NCBI GenBank assembly: GCA_037481695.1
Contig: JBBFLE010000017.1
Coordinates: 1 to 64,000, forward strand
Reading direction: 5' to 3'
Length of the DNA: 64,000 nucleotides
Source of the DNA: a bacterium
Lineage (GTDB): Bacteria; Desulfobacterota; Desulfocorpusculales; Desulfocorpusculum
Numbering within the stretch: the stretch's first letter is position 1; each line of letters starts with the position of its first letter. The notes below the pieces were generated by a model that worked only from the letters and a program-made list of their open reading frames with translations, had not been told where the DNA came from and did not search any database. Both the position numbers and the translations under genes were made by a program. This document shows positions 45,383 to 55,337 of the stretch, in pieces.

Positions 45383-45412
45383 CTTATACCCGCTTGAGGG
45401 CTCCCATGTCAA
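45383..45412 (-). promoter_or_regulatory. Promoter of the acyl-CoA dehydrogenase gene with shared element
   Basis: On the minus strand TTGACA (45412-45407), 18 bases, TATAAG (45388-45383), about 60 bases before ATG 45318. The 18 bases from the -35 inwards (45412-45395) match the gcdA promoter at 15 positions. Confidence 0.65.
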
Positions 45413-45506
45413 TACGTGGCTGGCTACTCACTGTGCCCTCCTGGGTGAGGGATCAGAGCAGCCTCGAGGTATTGGTTCTGGAGAATTTGAGCAAAGAACT
45501 CTTGGC

Positions 45507-45547
45507 TTGACTTATGTCAATGAAGCCTTGAGTTCCTGGAGCACAAT
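45507..45547 (+). promoter_or_regulatory. FNR/DNR-family operator and -10 box of the moaD-like/norB operon
   Basis: TTGAC-TTAT-GTCAA (45507-45520) is a perfect 5-4-5 palindrome of the CRP/FNR superfamily type used by FNR, DNR and NnrR regulators. A -10-like CACAAT (45542-45547) follows. If transcription starts near 45554, the palindrome is centred at about -41, the classic class II activator position. This suggests induction of the nitric oxide reductase by a nitric-oxide- or oxygen-responsive regulator. Confidence 0.65.
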
Positions 45548-45590
45548 GGGGCTTACAATCAAAAGAATCACTCTTCAAAAGGAGGCTCAG

Positions 45591-45857
45591 ATGGGCCATC
45601 CCGTGCAGGTATGCCTCTTTGGATCTCTCAGAGAGCTCTTTCAGGACAGAGCCGAATCAATCCATCTGCACTGCTCAGAGCCTTTGCCCTTGCAAGAAGT
45701 CTTGCAAAGGCTTGGCCTGGAGAGTTCCTACATTCAACTGGCCATGGCCAACCACAAGGCCTTGGGTTTAGGGGAAATGGTCAAGCCCGGGGATCGGCTG
45801 GCTCTTTTTCCCAAGGAGTACGCGATCTTTGTGGATTGGAAGGACTTCAGGACATGA
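45591..45857 (+). CDS. MoaD/ThiS-like beta-grasp protein
   Basis: 88 residues with a ubiquitin-like MoaD/ThiS pattern: VQVCLFGSLRELF, PLPLQEVLQRLGL, LAMANHKALGLGEMVKPGDRLALFP. Sulphur-carrier members end in Gly-Gly, but this one ends KDFRT, so it cannot be adenylated in the usual way and may be a structural or regulatory relative. ATG 45591 follows AAAAGGAGG; earlier in-frame starts lack such a site. It is 103 bases before norB behind the same operator. Confidence 0.75.
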   Translation: MGHPVQVCLFGSLRELFQDRAESIHLHCSEPLPLQEVLQRLGLESSYIQLAMANHKALGLGEMVKPGDRLALFPKEYAIFVDWKDFRT

Positions 45858-45960
45858 CCGGGCTGAATCACTTGCCAAAGGAGTAGCTCTGCAAAGAGTA
45901 AGAACCATGAGGTGCAAGAGGCCTTGAGAACAGGCTACAAAAAATTCAAGGAGGTGGGCC

Positions 45961-48237
45961 ATGTCCTTGGGCAAACTCAAGTGGGCGGCTATTCTTAGTT
46001 TCTTGGTGGGCATGGTGGTTCTTTTGGCCGGAGGGTTCGCGGCCAGAGAGGAGCTTCCACCCTATCCCGGAAAGGTGGTGGGGCCGGATGGAAATATGCT
46101 GTTCCAAAAGAAAGACATCCTGGAAGGACAAGATGTGTATCAACGCTATGGTTTGATGGACCATGGCAGCGTCTGGGGGCACGGGTCACAAAGAGGTCCC
46201 GAGTTCTCTGCCCTCAGCCTCAAGCTGATAGGCGATGCAGCCAGGGATCTGATCTCCGGCAATGAGTATGGCAAGCCTTATGAGAAACTGGAACCCTCCC
46301 AGAGGGAACTGGTGGATGTGAAGGTGACCCAGGATATCAAGCTCAACAGGTACGACGCGGCCAAGGACACCTTGACCCTGACAGAGGCGCAACTCCAAGG
46401 CCTCAGGCTCTTGGAAAGGTATTGGGAAAAAACCTTCAAAGAAGGTGAGAAGGGCTACGGCATCTTGCCAGGCACCATACCCACAGAAAAAGAAAGGCTC
46501 CAGATCTCCAGGTTCTTTTTCTGGACCGCCTGGGTGGCATCCACCTTGAGACCGGACAAACAGTACACCTATACCAACAACTGGCCCCCTGACAGAAGCG
46601 TGGGCAATGTGGCCACAACCCAGACCTACTTCTGGTCCATAGGAGGAGTCTTCTCCCTGTTTGTGGTCTTAGGGCTTTTCATCTTTCTTGTTCACCATTA
46701 TGGACTTTGGTACGGACCCACCAAAGGAGTCGCCCTTTCGGAGAGACTCATGGAAATGCCCCTGGCTCCAAGCCAGGTGAAGGCTGCCAAGTTTTTTCTC
46801 GTGGTGGTTCTCTTGCTCTTGCTGCAAACTTGTATGGGCGGACTCTTGGCTCATTACACTGTGCACCCTGGCAGCTTTTGGTTACAGTGGGTCGCCACAC
46901 TCATTCCATATAGCTGGGCCAAGAGCTGGCATTTGCAACTGGCAGTTTTTTGGATAGCCACAACCTGGGTGGCTTCGGCCATCTACCTGGCTCCCATCAT
47001 AGGTGGCAAGGAGCCAAAGGCTCAAGGAGCCTTGGTACAGCTCTTGTTCGTGGCTGTATTGATAGTTGCTCTGGGGAGCCTGCTGGGACAGGTGGCCGGC
47101 ATCAAAGGCATGCTGGGAGACCTGTGGTTCTGGTTGGGCCATCAGGGATGGGAGTACTTGGAGTTGGGCAGGCTCTGGCAGATTCTACTGCTGGTGGGAC
47201 TTGTCTTCTGGTTGCTGGTGGTGTACCGAGCCGTGGCACATCACCTGAGTCTGGGCCACAAAGATGAGTTTACATCCCTCATCTGGTTTTACCTGTTCAG
47301 TGCGGTCCTGGTGGTGGGATTCTTCTCCTTCGGGCTCTTCTATGGAAAGGGTTCTCATCTCACTCTGGCTGATTACTGGAGATGGTTTGTTGTGCATATC
47401 TGGGTGGAGAGCATATTCGAATTCTTCGGTGTGGCTGCCATTTCCCTCTTACTGGTGGCCATGGGTCTGGCCTCTGCCAGGGCTGCCCTTACTGTGGCCT
47501 ACTTCACCGCGGCCTTGGTTTTCATAACAGGCATTATCGGCACCGCTCATCACTACTTCTGGTACGGCGGTCCCTCCCTTTGGTTGGGCTGGGGCGCAAT
47601 CTTCTCTTCCATGGAGCCTGTTCCCCTGTTCGGACTGGTGGTCAGATCCATGATGGAATACAAGAGCATAAGGCGGCAGGGTAAGGAATTTCCCTACAGA
47701 TGGCCTTTGTACTTCCTGGTGGCTTCCTCTTTCTGGAACTTCGTGGGGGCAGGGTTGTTTGGCTTCCTGATCAACCTGCCCATAGTCAACTACTACGAGC
47801 ACGGCACGTATCTTACCATGAACCACGGTCACACGGCCCTTTTCGGCACCTACGGCATGCTCTCCATAGCCTTGTTGCTCTTTTCCTGGAGGGGGCTTGT
47901 GGAAAAGGCCCACTGGAATGACGGATTGCTGAAACTGTCCTTCTTCGGCCTCAATGGAGGGCTTGCGCTCATGGCCTTGGGAACACTGCTTCCAGTGGGT
48001 GCCATACAGGCTTGGACAAGTTTCAAGGAAGGCCTTTGGATGGCCAGGGACGCCTCCTTCTTCCAAAAGGGAGCTGTGTCTCTTTTGGGAAACCTAAGAA
48101 TCATCCCTGACCTGGTGATCATAATCTTGGGAGTTTTCCCCCTGGCCTGGTTTCTGTTCAAGACCTATCCGAGACTCAAACCAGTAGGCATAAGAGAGGG
48201 GGAGTCGGTCTGGGAAAAACTGGGAATTCAACTGTGA
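45961..48237 (+). CDS. norB: Quinol-dependent nitric oxide reductase (qNOR)
   Basis: A 758-residue heme-copper-superfamily membrane enzyme reducing NO to N2O with quinol electrons. The N-terminal periplasmic domain is cytochrome-c-like in fold but heme-free (LEGQDVYQRYGLMDHGSVWGHG), as in qNOR. About 14 helices follow. Metal ligands are in place: HIWVESIFEFF (FeB His479, Glu483), TAHHYFWYGG (His530, His531) and NHGHTALFGTYG (heme ligands His622, His624). Intact ligands argue for NO reduction rather than dismutation. In an anaerobe it is most likely NO detoxification. ATG 45961 follows AAGGAGGTGG. Confidence 0.95.
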   Translation: MSLGKLKWAAILSFLVGMVVLLAGGFAAREELPPYPGKVVGPDGNMLFQKKDILEGQDVYQRYGLMDHGSVWGHGSQRGPEFSALSLKLIGDAARDLISGNEYGKPYEKLEPSQRELVDVKVTQDIKLNRYDAAKDTLTLTEAQLQGLRLLERYWEKTFKEGEKGYGILPGTIPTEKERLQISRFFFWTAWVASTLRPDKQYTYTNNWPPDRSVGNVATTQTYFWSIGGVFSLFVVLGLFIFLVHHYGLWYGPTKGVALSERLMEMPLAPSQVKAAKFFLVVVLLLLLQTCMGGLLAHYTVHPGSFWLQWVATLIPYSWAKSWHLQLAVFWIATTWVASAIYLAPIIGGKEPKAQGALVQLLFVAVLIVALGSLLGQVAGIKGMLGDLWFWLGHQGWEYLELGRLWQILLLVGLVFWLLVVYRAVAHHLSLGHKDEFTSLIWFYLFSAVLVVGFFSFGLFYGKGSHLTLADYWRWFVVHIWVESIFEFFGVAAISLLLVAMGLASARAALTVAYFTAALVFITGIIGTAHHYFWYGGPSLWLGWGAIFSSMEPVPLFGLVVRSMMEYKSIRRQGKEFPYRWPLYFLVASSFWNFVGAGLFGFLINLPIVNYYEHGTYLTMNHGHTALFGTYGMLSIALLLFSWRGLVEKAHWNDGLLKLSFFGLNGGLALMALGTLLPVGAIQAWTSFKEGLWMARDASFFQKGAVSLLGNLRIIPDLVIIILGVFPLAWFLFKTYPRLKPVGIREGESVWEKLGIQL

Positions 48238-48246
48238 TTTCATTAA

Positions 48247-48274
48247 AAAGGCCGGCCTGCCCTAGCCGGCCTTT
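48247..48274 (+). terminator. Terminator of the norB operon
   Basis: A perfect 10-bp stem AAAGGCCGGC/GCCGGCCTTT with an 8-base loop starts nine bases after the norB stop. The stem's 3' arm ends in TTT and is followed by CCCTCT. Confidence 0.7.
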
Positions 48275-48383
48275 CCCTCTGAGATTGCATCAAGAATCCC
48301 TTTTGGCTGCAGCATTGAGAAATCAGATCAGGTAAGATCCCCGGTATGGGGGCATTCCATTGGCTCCATTTTAAAAAAGCATA

Positions 48384-48411
48384 TTGACAATGAAGAGTTG
48401 TCTGATAAGAT
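48384..48411 (+). promoter_or_regulatory. Promoter of the second PilZ gene
   Basis: TTGACA (48384-48389), 16 bases, TAAGAT (48406-48411), about 50 bases of leader before ATG 48467. Confidence 0.65.
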
Positions 48412-48466
48412 AACAGCCGATTTTCTAGTCCAGTCATGGGCATTGTCCACCACTTCTAGAGGACAG

Positions 48467-48817
48467 ATGACCAACTCAGCTTCCGAGAAGAGGCGCTTTC
48501 CGCGGTTGGACTCCGTTCACTTAGTGTCTTACACCCAGCTGGATGAAGACCAAAACACAGTGGACATGGGTATTTGCAAGAGCCTGGATCTAAGCCTTGG
48601 AGGGGTGACCATCCAAACCCACCGGCCCTTTCCAGTAAATGCCCTCTTGGAGATGGTCATCGCCATAGAAGAGAGGCTTGTGAAACTGAAGGGAAGGGTG
48701 ATCCATATTCGAAAGGCTGGTAAAGGAAGGCACGAAATGGGAGTCTGTTTCACGGAGGTGGACGAGAAGGATCGCGCCGGGATACAGAATTTTTTTCAAA
48801 AAATCTCCTGTGCTTGA
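48467..48817 (+). CDS. PilZ domain protein
   Basis: A 116-residue single PilZ domain, a likely cyclic-di-GMP receptor. SEKRRFPRLDSVHLVSY carries the RxxxR-type arginines and CKSLDLSLGGVTIQTH the DxSxxG motif, which is better conserved than in the PilZ protein at 32642. It ends GVCFTEVDEKDRAGIQNFF. ATG 48467 follows AGAGGACAG. It has its own promoter, and cmk starts 68 bases later. Confidence 0.9.
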   Translation: MTNSASEKRRFPRLDSVHLVSYTQLDEDQNTVDMGICKSLDLSLGGVTIQTHRPFPVNALLEMVIAIEERLVKLKGRVIHIRKAGKGRHEMGVCFTEVDEKDRAGIQNFFQKISCA

Positions 48818-48885
48818 TCGGGTGATGCTTCCACGGTGTAAAAGTTGTTTGAATCCCGGCCATTGACTGATCTCCAGAGGGGAAG

Positions 48886-49578
48886 GTGGATCTAAGAGGG
48901 TTTATTGTTACCGTGGATGGGCCAAGCGGGGCAGGCAAGAGCACCTTGGCTCGCATGCTGGCAAAAGAGCTGGGATTCAAGTATGTGGATACCGGAGCCT
49001 TGTACAGAGCCGTGGGCTGGTGGGTCAAAAAAAAAGGCCTGGATCCGGATTCTGAGGAGGACTTGAGAAAAGCATGTGAAGGGATCCAGCTTTGGGTTGA
49101 TTGGGACCCCAGCGGATGCATGCGGGTCTTGTGCAACGGACAAGACATTACAGATGAGCTAAGGGGTGAGGCCATGGGTATGGTGGCCTCCAAGGTTTCG
49201 GCAAAAGGGGTGGTTCGGGAGTATCTCTGGCGGCTCCAGCGTGAGCTGGGAGACAATGGTTCCATGGTCTTCGAGGGGCGAGACATGGGCACGCAGGTTT
49301 TCCCCCATGCCCCGGTCCGCTTTTTCCTGACAGCCAGCTTGAAGGAGAGAGCCCGAAGGCGCTGGCTGGAGACGAGTGCCAGGTCAGATACGCTTAGCCT
49401 GGAGAAGGTCCTGGAGGAAATGCAAAAAAGGGATGAGCAGGACAGCAGCCGTGAGTTGGCGCCCCTTAGGATTCCACCAGGAGCGGTGATTCTGGATACC
49501 ACTTCTCTTACCCCAGAAGAGGTATTGGAGAGGATGCTAAGAGAGGTCAGAGTCCACCTGAGGGGTTTGGAAGCATGA
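48886..49578 (+). CDS. cmk: Cytidylate kinase
   Basis: A 230-residue enzyme phosphorylating CMP/dCMP. The P-loop VDGPSGAGKSTLARML, YVDTGALYRAVGWW, DITDELRGEAMGMVASKVSA and VFEGRDMGTQVFPHAPVRFFLTA are canonical. GTG 48886 follows AGAGGGGAAG. The cmk-rpsA order is widely conserved. Confidence 0.96.
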   Translation: MDLRGFIVTVDGPSGAGKSTLARMLAKELGFKYVDTGALYRAVGWWVKKKGLDPDSEEDLRKACEGIQLWVDWDPSGCMRVLCNGQDITDELRGEAMGMVASKVSAKGVVREYLWRLQRELGDNGSMVFEGRDMGTQVFPHAPVRFFLTASLKERARRRWLETSARSDTLSLEKVLEEMQKRDEQDSSRELAPLRIPPGAVILDTTSLTPEEVLERMLREVRVHLRGLEA

Positions 49579-49605
49579 TCCAGGGATTATTTCCTCATCA
49601 TTTCC

Positions 49606-49633
49606 TTGCATTTCGAGCAAGAGATGTTAAGAT
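49606..49633 (+). promoter_or_regulatory. Promoter of rpsA
   Basis: TTGCAT (49606-49611), 16 bases, TAAGAT (49628-49633), about 60 bases of leader before ATG 49702. Confidence 0.5.
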
Positions 49634-49701
49634 AACCGCGCTTTTTGGCAAAGCAGCCTTGTGAGGCGGCTGTAATATGGAGATATCAGGGGGAACGGTA
49701 T

Positions 49702-51507
49702 ATGCAAGAGGAAGGGATAGTGACCTCGGGAAAAGCATCGGGCTCAGCAATGGAGAACCTGGAGGTTCAGCCCGAGGTGCCGGGGGCGGAACGTAAGGAG
49801 GAATTTGAGAATCTGTTTGAGGAATCCCTAAACCAGCTCCAGGAAGGAGACCTGGTACAGGGTCGCGTTGTGCAGGTTGGCAAGGAACATGTGATGGTGG
49901 ATGTGGGTTACAAGTGCGAAGGACAGATCCCCATTCAGGAGTTCCAAGGTGAGGACGGTAAGGTCACGGTCCGAGAGGGTGACACCATCGAGGTGCTGCT
50001 GGAGTCCCGGGACGACGAGGAAGGGGTTATAGTTCTATCCAAGGCCAAAGCCGACAAGATCAAGGTCTGGGAGGAGGTGCGCCGGGCTTATGAGGCAGGA
50101 GGATCGGTGGAGGGCCGGATAGTTGGGAGGGTCAGGGGAGGCCTTTCTGTTGACATAGGAGTCTTGGCCTTTCTGCCGGGTTCCCAGGTGGACATCAGGC
50201 CTGTGAGGAACCTGGAGCGTTTCATAGGACAGACTTGCCGGTTCAGGGTGCTCAAGTACAACAGACGAAGAAGCAACATAGTGCTCTCCAGGCGTGCTCT
50301 TTTGGAAGAAGAAAGAGCTCAGACAAGGGAAAAGACCCTATCTACCCTCGAGGAAGGTATGCTGGTCCGAGGGGTGGTGAAGAACATAACTGAATATGGG
50401 GCCTTCGTTGATTTGGGGGGCGTGGACGGACTCTTACACATAACAGACATGTCCTGGGGAAGGGTCAAGCATCCTTCTGAGGTGGTGCAGGTTGGTCAGG
50501 AATTGGAGGTAAAGGTTCTGCAATTTGACAAGGAAAAGGAAAGGGTGTCCCTTGGCTTGAAGCAGACCATGGAGGATCCCTGGAGCCGCGTGGAGGAGCG
50601 CTATGGCGTAGGCAGCAGGCATCAGGGCAGGGTGGTCAGCATTGCCGATTACGGGGCCTTCGTGGAGTTGGAAAAAGGCGTTGAGGGGCTTGTGCATGTG
50701 TCCGAGATGAGCTGGACCAAGAGGCTTCGCCATCCCTCCAAGGTTGTAAGTGTGGGTGATGAGGTGGATGTGGTGGTGCTGGGGGTGGATCCAGGCCGAA
50801 GAAGGATATCTCTTGGGATGAAGCAGCTCAAGCCCAATCCTTGGGTTACAGTGGCAGAGAAGTACCCGGTGGGAACAATTCTCCAGGGCAGAATAAGAAA
50901 CATCACAGAGTTTGGAATCTTCATAGGCCTGGATGAAGGAATAGATGGAATGGTTCATGTCTCTGATATCTCCTGGACCAAGAGGATCAAGCATCCAGGC
51001 GAGATCTTCAAGAAGGGCCAGGAGGTGCAGGCCATAGTGCTTCACATAGATCAGGAAAACGAGAGATTCTCCCTGGGCATCAAGCAGTTGGAGCCTGATC
51101 CGTGGGATTCCATCCCCCTGAAATACCCTGTGGGAAGCAAGGTCAGGGGGAAAGTAACCAGCGTGACCGATTTCGGGGTTTTCCTGGAAATCGAGGAGGG
51201 TATCGAAGGGCTCATACACATATCAGAGCTCAAGAAAGAAAAGGTAAAGAGCGCCTCCGAGGTCTGTAAAGAAGGAGACGAGCTGGAGGCTCTTGTGATT
51301 CACTTGGATCCCAGGGAAAGAAAGATAGGTTTGAGTCTCAAGGCTCTTCAAAGAAGGGAAGAAGAGGCGGATGTGAGAGGATACCTGAGCGCTCAGCGCG
51401 GGTACACGCCCACCATAGGGGCCCTATTGAGGGACGAGATGTTGAAGAAGGCCAGAGAGTCGCAACAGAACGACTCCCTCGAGGACAAGGCCTCCCCCGA
51501 GGAGTAG
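49702..51507 (+). CDS. rpsA: 30S ribosomal protein S1
   Basis: A 601-residue RNA-binding protein with six S1 (OB-fold) repeats that recruits mRNA to the 30S subunit. Repeats are visible as LVQGRVVQVGKEHVMVDVGY, SVEGRIVGRVRGGLSVDIG, LVRGVVKNITEYGAFVDLGG, RHQGRVVSIADYGAFVELEK, ILQGRIRNITEFGIFIGLDE and KVRGKVTSVTDFGVFLEIEE. The acidic N-terminal leader of ~50 residues is normal. ATG 49702 follows CAGGGGGAACGG. Confidence 0.97.
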   Translation: MQEEGIVTSGKASGSAMENLEVQPEVPGAERKEEFENLFEESLNQLQEGDLVQGRVVQVGKEHVMVDVGYKCEGQIPIQEFQGEDGKVTVREGDTIEVLLESRDDEEGVIVLSKAKADKIKVWEEVRRAYEAGGSVEGRIVGRVRGGLSVDIGVLAFLPGSQVDIRPVRNLERFIGQTCRFRVLKYNRRRSNIVLSRRALLEEERAQTREKTLSTLEEGMLVRGVVKNITEYGAFVDLGGVDGLLHITDMSWGRVKHPSEVVQVGQELEVKVLQFDKEKERVSLGLKQTMEDPWSRVEERYGVGSRHQGRVVSIADYGAFVELEKGVEGLVHVSEMSWTKRLRHPSKVVSVGDEVDVVVLGVDPGRRRISLGMKQLKPNPWVTVAEKYPVGTILQGRIRNITEFGIFIGLDEGIDGMVHVSDISWTKRIKHPGEIFKKGQEVQAIVLHIDQENERFSLGIKQLEPDPWDSIPLKYPVGSKVRGKVTSVTDFGVFLEIEEGIEGLIHISELKKEKVKSASEVCKEGDELEALVIHLDPRERKIGLSLKALQRREEEADVRGYLSAQRGYTPTIGALLRDEMLKKARESQQNDSLEDKASPEE

Positions 51508-51591
51508 CTAAGCTGGGCTGCTTGCTTGCGGATGATTCCCATGACCCCTCGGGCCAAGAAACCCGCGGGGTCTGCTATTTGGAGCACTGTA

Positions 51592-52476
51592 ATGAGGAAG
51601 AGAACTCCCTGGTTGCTGAAGCTTCTGCTGTTGGCAGGAGTAAGCTGTGTGCTGGTCATAGTGGTAGGCCTAGTGCTTAGCTGGTTTCAGGGCTCCGGTG
51701 GCTTGAGCCTTAGGGACAGAATTGCGGTGGTTAGGCTCGAAGGAGTCATAAGCGATGTACGGGGGGTGCTGGAATCCTTGGACAAGCAGGGCAAAGATCC
51801 CAGGGTGAAGGCCCTGGTTATCAGAGTGGATAGCCCTGGGGGTGCTGTTGCGCCCACCCAGGAGGTTTTCCAAGCCCTGAAATCTTGGAGTCAGAGCAAG
51901 AAGGTAGTGGCCTCCCTCGGATCCATTGCCACATCCGGAGGTTATTATGTGGCCTGTGCAGCGCATCGCGTGGTGGCAAATCCAGGTACCATAACGGGTT
52001 CCATAGGTGTGGTGGTCCAAATGGCAAGCCTGGAAAACCTCCTGGAAAAGCTGGGGATCAAGAGCCAGGTCATAAAGAGTGGACAGCACAAGGACATGGG
52101 TTCCATGTTCAGATCCCTGAGCGAGGAAGAAAAAGGCCTGTTGCAGAAGGTGGTGGACGATGTTCATGAGCAGTTCGTGACAGACGTTGCCAGTTCCCGA
52201 GGCCTTGGCATGGAAAAGGTAAGAAGCATGGCGGATGGGCGCATCTTCTCAGGCAGACAGGCCAAGGACCTGGGCCTGGTGGATGAGTTGGGAGGCCTGA
52301 GGGAGGCAATCCAGGTGGCTGCCCGATTGGCAGAGATAAAGGGGGAACCTGTTGTGGTGGAAGAACCAAAGGAACGATTCTCCATATGGAAACTGATTCT
52401 TGGAGAGTCCAGGTTCAACGCCCTGTGGCAGTCCTTTATTAGTCCTCATCCTATAACATTTCTTTTCCATCCCTGA
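51592..52476 (+). CDS. sppA: Signal peptide peptidase SppA (short form)
   Basis: A 294-residue inner-membrane serine protease that degrades cleaved signal peptides. One N-terminal membrane helix (about residues 8-30), then the crotonase-like core: LVIRVDSPGGAVAPTQE, the catalytic serine in IATSGGYYVACAA (Ser115) and the lysine in KSGQHKDMGS (Lys167), with GSIGVV between. This is the single-domain SppA36K form. ATG 51592 is preferred for the GGAG site and because the signal anchor starts there; ATG 51532 and 51541 are possible. Confidence 0.92.
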   Translation: MRKRTPWLLKLLLLAGVSCVLVIVVGLVLSWFQGSGGLSLRDRIAVVRLEGVISDVRGVLESLDKQGKDPRVKALVIRVDSPGGAVAPTQEVFQALKSWSQSKKVVASLGSIATSGGYYVACAAHRVVANPGTITGSIGVVVQMASLENLLEKLGIKSQVIKSGQHKDMGSMFRSLSEEEKGLLQKVVDDVHEQFVTDVASSRGLGMEKVRSMADGRIFSGRQAKDLGLVDELGGLREAIQVAARLAEIKGEPVVVEEPKERFSIWKLILGESRFNALWQSFISPHPITFLFHP

Positions 52477-52818
52477 ATGGGTTTGCATCCTTCTTTCCAC
52501 GAGGGTCCTTGGGGGCCGCAACAAAGAATTTGACTGGCTGGGCTGGTTTGCTTCAAGCCTCTGGGGCCAACCCCCAGATCCTGCCCAGACTCAGGGCTTT
52601 GCCCCTGGGGTCTTGGGGAGCAATGGGGGTAAAAAATACCTTAGTCTTTGGGCACAGTGTCATTCATGAAAATCAATGAAAACAAAATGATGCAGTACTC
52701 AACCATGATCCAGGTCAAATCTTGAGCCTTGAGATCATGGCATCAGGAGGAAGAGCTGGCCTTCTTGAAAACAACCTCGCTATTTGGTAACTTTTCAACA
52801 ATATCTTGTGGCGGGAAC
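52477..52818. other. Spacer between sppA and the Ppx/GppA gene
   Basis: About 340 bases. There is no gene. A CTGGGG/CCCCAG hairpin (52561-52577) and a CAGGG/CCCTG hairpin near 52590-52610 may end the rpsA-sppA transcript. The AT-rich second half (52630-52720) may hold the next promoter, but I see no good pair of boxes. Confidence 0.4.
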
Positions 52819-53775
52819 ATGACCTCACCTACGCTTCGTGTGGGCTCCATAGATATAGGCAGCAACAGCGTAAGGTTGCTCGTGGCACAGCTGGGGGGTT
52901 CCAACGGCCTCAAAAGGCTTTTGGGCCAAAGAGCCATGCCCAGGCTAGGCACAGGTGTCAGGTCCACTGGCATGTTGAGGGAACAGGCCATAGAGCACAC
53001 TGTGCTCATCGTCAAAGAGTTCCTGGAGCTGGCTCGTGCCATGGGAGTAAAAAAAATTCTGGCTGCAGGCACCAGTGCTGTCAGGGAGGCATGCAACAGG
53101 GATCTGCTGCTGCAAAGGCTTGAGCAGGCCACAGGCATACGAGTTCGTGTGCTCAGCGGAGAGGAAGAAGCGCTCTGGGCAGTGGAGGGCATCCGATGGG
53201 TCTGGAGCAGCCCTCCCGAGAGGTGGCTGGCAGTGGATATCGGGGGAGGAAGCAGTGAGTTGGCACTGGTAGAGGGCCATGGGGTCGTGGGTGTGCTGAG
53301 CGTGCCCTTGGGAATGGTGAAATTGACAGAAGAATATCTGAAGGAGGATCTCCCTTCCCAAAAGGCCTTGAAGAACTGCAGAGATGAAGTCCGAAGTGTA
53401 CTTAAAGAGGCATTTTTACATCTGGGTTTGGATGGGATCAAAGGGCTTGCGGTGGCAGGCACTGCCGGAACCATAACCACCCTGGCGGCCCTGGAAAAAG
53501 CAATGAAGAATTATGACGGTGATGTCATTCACGGCACAAAACTTGAGAAAACCGCTGTTGAGAAATGGCTTTCCAGGCTCTCGGCCATGGAATCGAGGCA
53601 CAGGAGGTTGCTGCCTGGCATGGAGCCTGGCAGAGAGGATGTCATAGTGGCGGGAGCAGTAATTGTGGATGAGTTCCTGGAACTTGCCCGCGCAGAGGCC
53701 ATGATGGTGAGCGATCACGGTTTGCTTGAGGGCATGGCCAGGATGGCTCCCGAGTGGGGCCAGGCTTTGGTTTGA
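52819..53775 (+). CDS. ppx: Ppx/GppA family exopolyphosphatase/guanosine pentaphosphatase
   Basis: A 318-residue ASKHA-fold phosphatase acting on polyphosphate or pppGpp. [58 protein letters not shown] and [12 protein letters not shown] are the family motifs. It is the short form without the C-terminal HD domain, so polyphosphate versus pppGpp cannot be decided. ATG 52819 is preceded by a weak GGCGGG; the frame extends 30 codons upstream without homology. Confidence 0.93.
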   Translation: MTSPTLRVGSIDIGSNSVRLLVAQLGGSNGLKRLLGQRAMPRLGTGVRSTGMLREQAIEHTVLIVKEFLELARAMGVKKILAAGTSAVREACNRDLLLQRLEQATGIRVRVLSGEEEALWAVEGIRWVWSSPPERWLAVDIGGGSSELALVEGHGVVGVLSVPLGMVKLTEEYLKEDLPSQKALKNCRDEVRSVLKEAFLHLGLDGIKGLAVAGTAGTITTLAALEKAMKNYDGDVIHGTKLEKTAVEKWLSRLSAMESRHRRLLPGMEPGREDVIVAGAVIVDEFLELARAEAMMVSDHGLLEGMARMAPEWGQALV

Positions 53776-53813
53776 ATGGGCCTAGCAAAGAGGCTCTGGA
53801 GAAATCTAGATAA

Positions 53814-55310
<1,497 letters not shown>

Positions 55311-55337
55311 TCCTTTTTCTGCCCTGGAGGAGCCCCG

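Noticed and set aside
47395-47832. Nitric oxide dismutase instead of reductase
   Set aside because: The FeB histidines, the active-site glutamate and the heme ligands all appear intact, as in qNOR.
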